From Demequina sp. B12 (GTDB taxonomy: Bacteria; Actinomycetota; Actinomycetes; Actinomycetales; Demequinaceae): a DNA stretch of 64,000 nt. The position numbers and the translations under genes are program-made. Each line of letters begins with the position of its first letter. Position 1 is the stretch's first letter. This document shows positions 60,375 through 64,000 of this stretch, piece by piece. The notes under the pieces were generated by a model. It saw only the letters and a list, made by a program, of their open reading frames with translations, was not told the origin of the DNA and ran no database searches. The DNA lies in NCBI RefSeq assembly GCF_028823635.1, contig NZ_JAPEHU010000001.1, positions 558,001 to 622,000 on the forward strand. Direction: 5' to 3'.

Positions 60375-61757
60375 GTGACCACGGAACGCCCCCTGCGCGT
60401 CGCTGTTATCGGTGCCGGCCCTGCCGGAACCTACGCCAGCGACATTCTGTCCAAGTCCGGCCTCAATGTGTCAATCGACCTGATTGAACGCCTCCCGGCA
60501 CCCTTTGGCCTGGTGCGTTACGGAGTGGCTCCGGACCACCCCCGCATTAAGCAGATCATTGTGGCATTGGCCAATGTTCTAGGCCGCGGAGATATCCGTT
60601 TGCTCGCCAACGTTAATGTCGGCACGGACCTCACGCTCGACGATTTGCGTGAGCACTACGACGCCGTCATTTTCGCTACCGGAGCATTTGAAGACGCCGA
60701 CCTTGACATCCCTGGTATTGACCTGGATGGCTCGTATGGCGCAGCCGACTTTGTGTCCTGGTTCGACGGTCACCCCGACGTTCCCCGTACCTGGCCGTTG
60801 AATGCAAAAGAAATCGCGATCTTCGGCGTCGGAAATGTGGCGCTCGACGTCGCTCGAGTCCTCGCCAAGCACCCCAAGGATCTGGCTTCCACTGAAGTCC
60901 CCGACAACGTTCTGGACGGACTCAAAGAATCGCCCGTCACCGACGTTCACGTCTTTGGGCGCCGCGGCCCCGCACAGGTGAAGTTCTCGCCGCTCGAACT
61001 GCGTGAACTCGGTCACGTCCCCGACGTCGACATCGTGGTCTACCCGGAGACCGACTACGAGTTCGACGAAGCTTCCATGGAGATCGCTGAGAACAACAAG
61101 CAGCAGAAGCTTGTCGTCAAGACGCTCACCGACTACGCCCTCAAGGAGCCCGGCAACGCCTCGCGCCGCATCCACCTGCACTTCCTGCAGAGCCCGCACG
61201 AGATCCTCGGCGAAGACGGCAAGGTCGTAGGAGTCCGCATGGAACGCACCGCCCTCCAGGGCGACGGTTCCGTCAAGGGCACCGGCGAGTTCATCGACTA
61301 CCCCGTCCAGGCCGTGTACCGCGCAGTTGGCTACTACGGCACCGAGATTGACGGCGTTCCCTTCAACTCCAAGAAGGGCACCATCAACAACGAAGCCGGC
61401 CGCGTCCTCGACGAATACGGCAACCAGGTCCCCGGCTTCTACACCACCGGCTGGATCAAGCGTGGACCCGTGGGCCTCATCGGCCACACCAAGTCCGATG
61501 CCCAGGAGACCATCGCGAACATCGTGGCGGACGCACCCGCACTGTACGAAAACACGCGTGCCGGAGCGGAACAGCTCAGCCCCGACAACCTCCTGACGCT
61601 GCTCAAGAACCGCGGAGTCGACGTCATTGAATGGAAGGACTGGGAAGTCCTCGACGCCCACGAGCGCGCACTCGGCGAGGCCGACGGACGCGAACGAATC
61701 AAGGTCGTCCCCCGTGAAGAAATGACCGACATCTCGCTGGGCCGTCACCACAAGTAA
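60375..61757 (+). CDS. fprA: NADPH-ferredoxin reductase FprA
   Basis: This adrenodoxin-reductase-type flavoprotein of about 460 residues has the FAD motif VAVIGAGPAGTYASDIL at the N-terminus, the VRYGVAPDHPRIK block, the NADP motif IFGVGNVALDVARVL near residue 155, and the GRRGPAQVKFSPLELREL segment. The C-terminal GWIKRGPVGLIGHTKSDA motif is intact. GTG 60375 lies eleven bases after AAGGA; GTG 60366 is too close to that site. It could supply electrons to ferredoxin for the sulfite reductase nearby, which is inference. A strong terminator follows. Confidence 0.94.
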   Translation: MTTERPLRVAVIGAGPAGTYASDILSKSGLNVSIDLIERLPAPFGLVRYGVAPDHPRIKQIIVALANVLGRGDIRLLANVNVGTDLTLDDLREHYDAVIFATGAFEDADLDIPGIDLDGSYGAADFVSWFDGHPDVPRTWPLNAKEIAIFGVGNVALDVARVLAKHPKDLASTEVPDNVLDGLKESPVTDVHVFGRRGPAQVKFSPLELRELGHVPDVDIVVYPETDYEFDEASMEIAENNKQQKLVVKTLTDYALKEPGNASRRIHLHFLQSPHEILGEDGKVVGVRMERTALQGDGSVKGTGEFIDYPVQAVYRAVGYYGTEIDGVPFNSKKGTINNEAGRVLDEYGNQVPGFYTTGWIKRGPVGLIGHTKSDAQETIANIVADAPALYENTRAGAEQLSPDNLLTLLKNRGVDVIEWKDWEVLDAHERALGEADGRERIKVVPREEMTDISLGRHHK

Positions 61758-61768
61758 CGCCACGGCAC

Positions 61769-61833
61769 GCCAGTTCACACTGGCTCATGCTGTCGCCGGC
61801 GGGTCCTATCACTAGGGCCCGCCGGTTTCTTTT
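61769..61833 (+). terminator. Double stem-loop terminator after fprA
   Basis: A first hairpin GCCAGT-TCAC-ACTGGC (61769-61784) is followed by a stronger stem, CCGGCGGG (61796-61803) with CCCGCCGG (61818-61825), and then TTTCTTTT. This is the clearest intrinsic terminator in the window. Confidence 0.85.
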
Positions 61834-61920
61834 CCCCCACGACGCACCGGGAACCGAGTGCCCCACACGACCGTTCTCATGACGCAGAATGTTTGCCGGG
61901 GGATATGGACCGGAGGAAGA

Positions 61921-62796
61921 GTGTCAGGGAAGTACTTCAACGGCGTCAAGACCATGGGTCTGTTCGTGTTGCTGTGGGTTGTCCTACTAGGAGTCGGCTC
62001 CTTCGTGGGCGGCGGCCAGTTCATCTGGATCTTCGCCATGCTGGGCCTGGGCGGCACCATCTACGGCTACTGGAACTCAGACAAGCTCGCGATCCGCGCC
62101 ATGCACGCCCGCCCCGTCACTGAAGTCGAACAACCCACGATGTACCGCATCGTCCGGGAACTGTCCGCAGAAGCCAACCAGCCCATGCCCCGGCTGTACG
62201 TCTCACCCACGGCAGCCCCCAACGCCTTCGCCACGGGCCGCAACCCGCAAAACGCCGCCGTGTGCTGCACCGAAGGAATCCTGCAACTCCTCGACGAACG
62301 CGAACTGCGCGGCGTGCTCGGACACGAACTGATGCACGTCTACAACCGCGACATCCTCATCGGTTCCGTCGCAGCCGCATTCGCAGGCATGATCACCGCG
62401 CTCGCCCAAATGCTGTTCTTCTTTGGCGGCGGCGGAAACAACCGCGACAACCCGTTCGGCCCCTTCGCGATGCTCGCCATGCTGATCCTCGCCCCGATCG
62501 CCGCGTCACTGATCCGCATGGCCATCTCCCGCACCCGCGAGTACGACGCCGACGAAGACGGAGCCTCCCTCACCGGCGACCCCCTCGCCCTCGCATCGGC
62601 CCTCCGCAAACTCGAACGCGGCACCCAAACCCGCCCCCTGCCACCCGAGCCCAGCCTCGAAAACGTCTCCCACATGATGATCGCCAACCCCTTCAAGGGC
62701 GAAGGCCTCGCCAACCTGTTCGCCACCCACCCGCCCATGGACCAGCGCATCGGCCGGCTTGAAGAGATGGCACGCAAGAACGGGCAGTACTTCTAG
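61921..62796 (+). CDS. htpX: HtpX-like M48 zinc metalloprotease
   Basis: This membrane-bound quality-control protease of about 291 residues has two N-terminal helices (about 10-50), the zinc motif GHELMHVYNRD near residue 135, two further helices (about 150-205), and the third zinc ligand region SRTREYDADEDGA. The C-terminal ATHPPMDQRIGRLEEMA is a family hallmark. GTG 61921 is chosen because GGAGGAA lies just upstream and homologues start about ten residues before the first helix. An ATG at 61954 is a less likely alternative. Confidence 0.92.
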   Translation: MSGKYFNGVKTMGLFVLLWVVLLGVGSFVGGGQFIWIFAMLGLGGTIYGYWNSDKLAIRAMHARPVTEVEQPTMYRIVRELSAEANQPMPRLYVSPTAAPNAFATGRNPQNAAVCCTEGILQLLDERELRGVLGHELMHVYNRDILIGSVAAAFAGMITALAQMLFFFGGGGNNRDNPFGPFAMLAMLILAPIAASLIRMAISRTREYDADEDGASLTGDPLALASALRKLERGTQTRPLPPEPSLENVSHMMIANPFKGEGLANLFATHPPMDQRIGRLEEMARKNGQYF

Positions 62797-62886
62797 CCCA
62801 ACCCAGCGACTGCCCGGGTGTTGAGTCGGTTCGTGTGGGTGAGCGGCAGCCGTGACCTGCGGATGCGGGTCTCATGCGGCTGTGCT

Positions 62887-62892
62887 TATCAT
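62887..62892 (+). promoter_or_regulatory. -10 element TATCAT of a leaderless promoter for the DUF4190 gene
   Basis: TATCAT is followed by CACTGAC and then ATG 62900, with no ribosome binding site. This decides the start of the gene. Confidence 0.55.
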
Positions 62893-62899
62893 CACTGAC

Positions 62900-63169
62900 A
62901 TGAGCGAACCGTCGGTCACCCCGTCGCAGCCAGCCGCAGAGCCAGGCACCAATGTCTTCGCGATCCTTGCGATCATCTTCGTGTGGTTTACAGGAATCCT
63001 CGGATTGGTCTTCGGGTACATCGCGCTGTCCCAGATCAAGCGCACAGGTGAGCGGGGCCATGGCATGGCCGTCGCTGCTGTGGTGCTCGGATGGATTGCC
63101 GTCGCCATCGCCGTGATCATTCTGTTGCTCGTCGCGCTCGGATTCATTGGCGCTGTGGCGAACGCTTAG
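62900..63169 (+). CDS. DUF4190 small membrane protein
   Basis: This 89-residue protein begins MSEPSVTPSQ and has two membrane helices (about residues 20-42 and 57-83) with the connecting segment GYIALSQIKRTGERGHGMAVAAVVLGW, which is characteristic of DUF4190. Function unknown. The start fits a leaderless promoter; an upstream in-frame ATG at 62852 is outside the predicted transcript. It converges with the DUF1361 gene after three bases. Confidence 0.85.
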   Translation: MSEPSVTPSQPAAEPGTNVFAILAIIFVWFTGILGLVFGYIALSQIKRTGERGHGMAVAAVVLGWIAVAIAVIILLLVALGFIGAVANA

Positions 63170-63172
63170 CCG

Positions 63173-63898
63173 CTACAGCCCGATGAGCGCCGCGTAGACC
63201 AGGACGTAGATCGGCGCATACAGCAACGCGATCAGGCCAGCGTGGAGCGATGTGAAGCCGACTGCAGTCGCGAGTTTCCCATGCTCGCGGAAGTGCGACA
63301 CGAGTTTGCGGACGAAATCGCTCGGGTGCCGCACGTCCCAACTGTTGAACCTCAAGACCCGTCCCAGGTAGACACCCCACGCCCCCAGCACGATCACGAT
63401 GGCCGCGAAGACCCAACTGGACCACGGCGCCAAGAGCGACGCCCCGGGGTCGACGATCAACAGCACAAACAATGTCTGCATGACTGCGAGGCTCACGATG
63501 GCGTTCGCGATGCCCGACAAGGTCAATGACAGCGTTTGAACGATGTCGAACCACAGCGGCACGGGCGAGTCTGAGCGCCGGTGGCTGAAGTTCAGCTCAG
63601 TGATCAAGTACGTGGCGTTCGGGAAGAACAGCACCCACGTTACGGTTCCCACACCGAGCAACACCCAAAAGGTTGCGCTCGCGGCCTCGGCGCGGAGCTG
63701 CTCAATGGCCGGCGTGAGTGCGATGATGCCGACCGCCGTCAGGACGGCCACGGCCACGGGCACGATTGAAAGCCCGAGATTCAGGACCATGGGGCGGTAG
63801 AGCGTGACGCCGAAAGCTCGCGGACGCACCACAATCAGGATGAGCGCGTAGAGGTTCAGGAGTCCGACGGGGACAAGCGCGAGCGCGGCAGTGGTCAC
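63173..63898 (-). CDS. DUF1361 membrane protein
   Basis: This 241-residue polytopic protein has six to seven helices. The family signature regions VLFFPNATYLITELNF and GAWGVYLGRVLRFNSWDVRHPSDF are both present. The GTG start overlaps the stop of the upstream gene (GTGA), so the two form an operon. No reaction is known for DUF1361. Confidence 0.88.
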   Translation of the reverse strand: MTTAALALVPVGLLNLYALILIVVRPRAFGVTLYRPMVLNLGLSIVPVAVAVLTAVGIIALTPAIEQLRAEAASATFWVLLGVGTVTWVLFFPNATYLITELNFSHRRSDSPVPLWFDIVQTLSLTLSGIANAIVSLAVMQTLFVLLIVDPGASLLAPWSSWVFAAIVIVLGAWGVYLGRVLRFNSWDVRHPSDFVRKLVSHFREHGKLATAVGFTSLHAGLIALLYAPIYVLVYAALIGL

Positions 63899-64000
63899 GA
63901 GGTGGGTGTCCTCTCGAGAGTTCGGGAGTCGATGAGATCGGCCTGAGCAGCGAGACCCGGGAGCCCGCGGCCTTCACGGGTGAAGAAGACAGCGATGACT
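63895..64000 (-). CDS. C-terminal end of a gene running off the right edge
   Basis: An open minus-strand frame enters from the right edge and ends at TGA 63897-63895, overlapping the DUF1361 GTG start. It gives about 34 residues including VFFTREGRGLPGLAAQADL. No family can be assigned from this short piece; the tight coupling is the main reason to believe it is coding. Confidence 0.5.
   Translation of the reverse strand, partial: VIAVFFTREGRGLPGLAAQADLIDSRTLERTPTS

Noticed and set aside
1..64000. tRNA, rRNA or insertion sequence genes
   Set aside because: No cloverleaf-like segments, rRNA stretches, transposase motifs or terminal inverted repeats with target duplications were seen in the intergenic DNA, though a covariance-model scan was not possible.

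Overview
The window is high-GC, gene-dense DNA from an actinomycete (Actinomycetota). Menaquinone genes, a 14-gene nuo operon, an FprA-type reductase, WXG100/EccC-type secretion genes, a System II cytochrome c operon and many leaderless start codons together fit the Micrococcales or a close order. The genus cannot be read from the sequence.

Layout. (1) 0-5.1 kb: tail of an upstream gene, then a translationally coupled cytochrome c maturation operon (TlpA-like lipoprotein, ccdA, resB, ccsB) and a GT4 glycosyltransferase. (2) 5.2-16.7 kb: a menaquinone neighbourhood with menA, menE, menB, menC, menD and menF in mixed orientations. Small membrane proteins (two PLDc_N paralogues, DUF4229), a DUF3048 lipoprotein, a zinc-type dehydrogenase and a SAM methyltransferase lie between them. 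(3) 16.7-31.6 kb: a type VII (WXG100) secretion island. On the minus strand are an FHA-containing triple-ATPase EccC/EssC-like motor and a secreted protein. On the plus strand are small membrane and lipoproteins, a zinc-ribbon/FHA protein, three WXG100 proteins, a 952-residue effector-like protein and four small unknown genes, one of which is related to the effector C-terminus. EccB, EccD, EccE and mycosin are not in the window. (4) 31.7-49.5 kb: menJ-like reductase, nuoA to nuoN, and a polyprenyl diphosphate synthase. (5) 49.6-57.6 kb, minus strand: rarD, then a sulfur-assimilation operon (sir, cysH, cysD, cysN, ABC ATPase, ABC permease), headed by a previously unannotated 23-codon polycysteine leader peptide. 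(6) 57.6-64 kb: a TPR-DUF4037 fusion, DUF4125, fprA, htpX, a DUF4190 protein, DUF1361 and a cut gene.

How it fits together. Much of the window builds and feeds a menaquinone-based respiratory chain. The men genes make the naphthoquinone head, the polyprenyl synthase the tail, MenA joins them and the MenJ-like enzyme would saturate the tail. Nuo reduces the quinone, and the Res/Ccs genes mature the c-type cytochromes downstream. The type VII island sits between menF and menJ and looks like a separable module.

The most unusual signals are: the Cys-rich leader peptide with downstream hairpins ahead of sir; the stripped-down type VII locus with a duplicated effector C-terminus; a series of TANNNT-N6/7-start leaderless promoters, some in head-to-head pairs; a strongly over-represented 9-mer (GGCCGATGC, 24 copies, none between 21.3 and 39.6 kb); and a two-copy repeat with a 42-bp period found at two convergent intergenic sites 40 kb apart.
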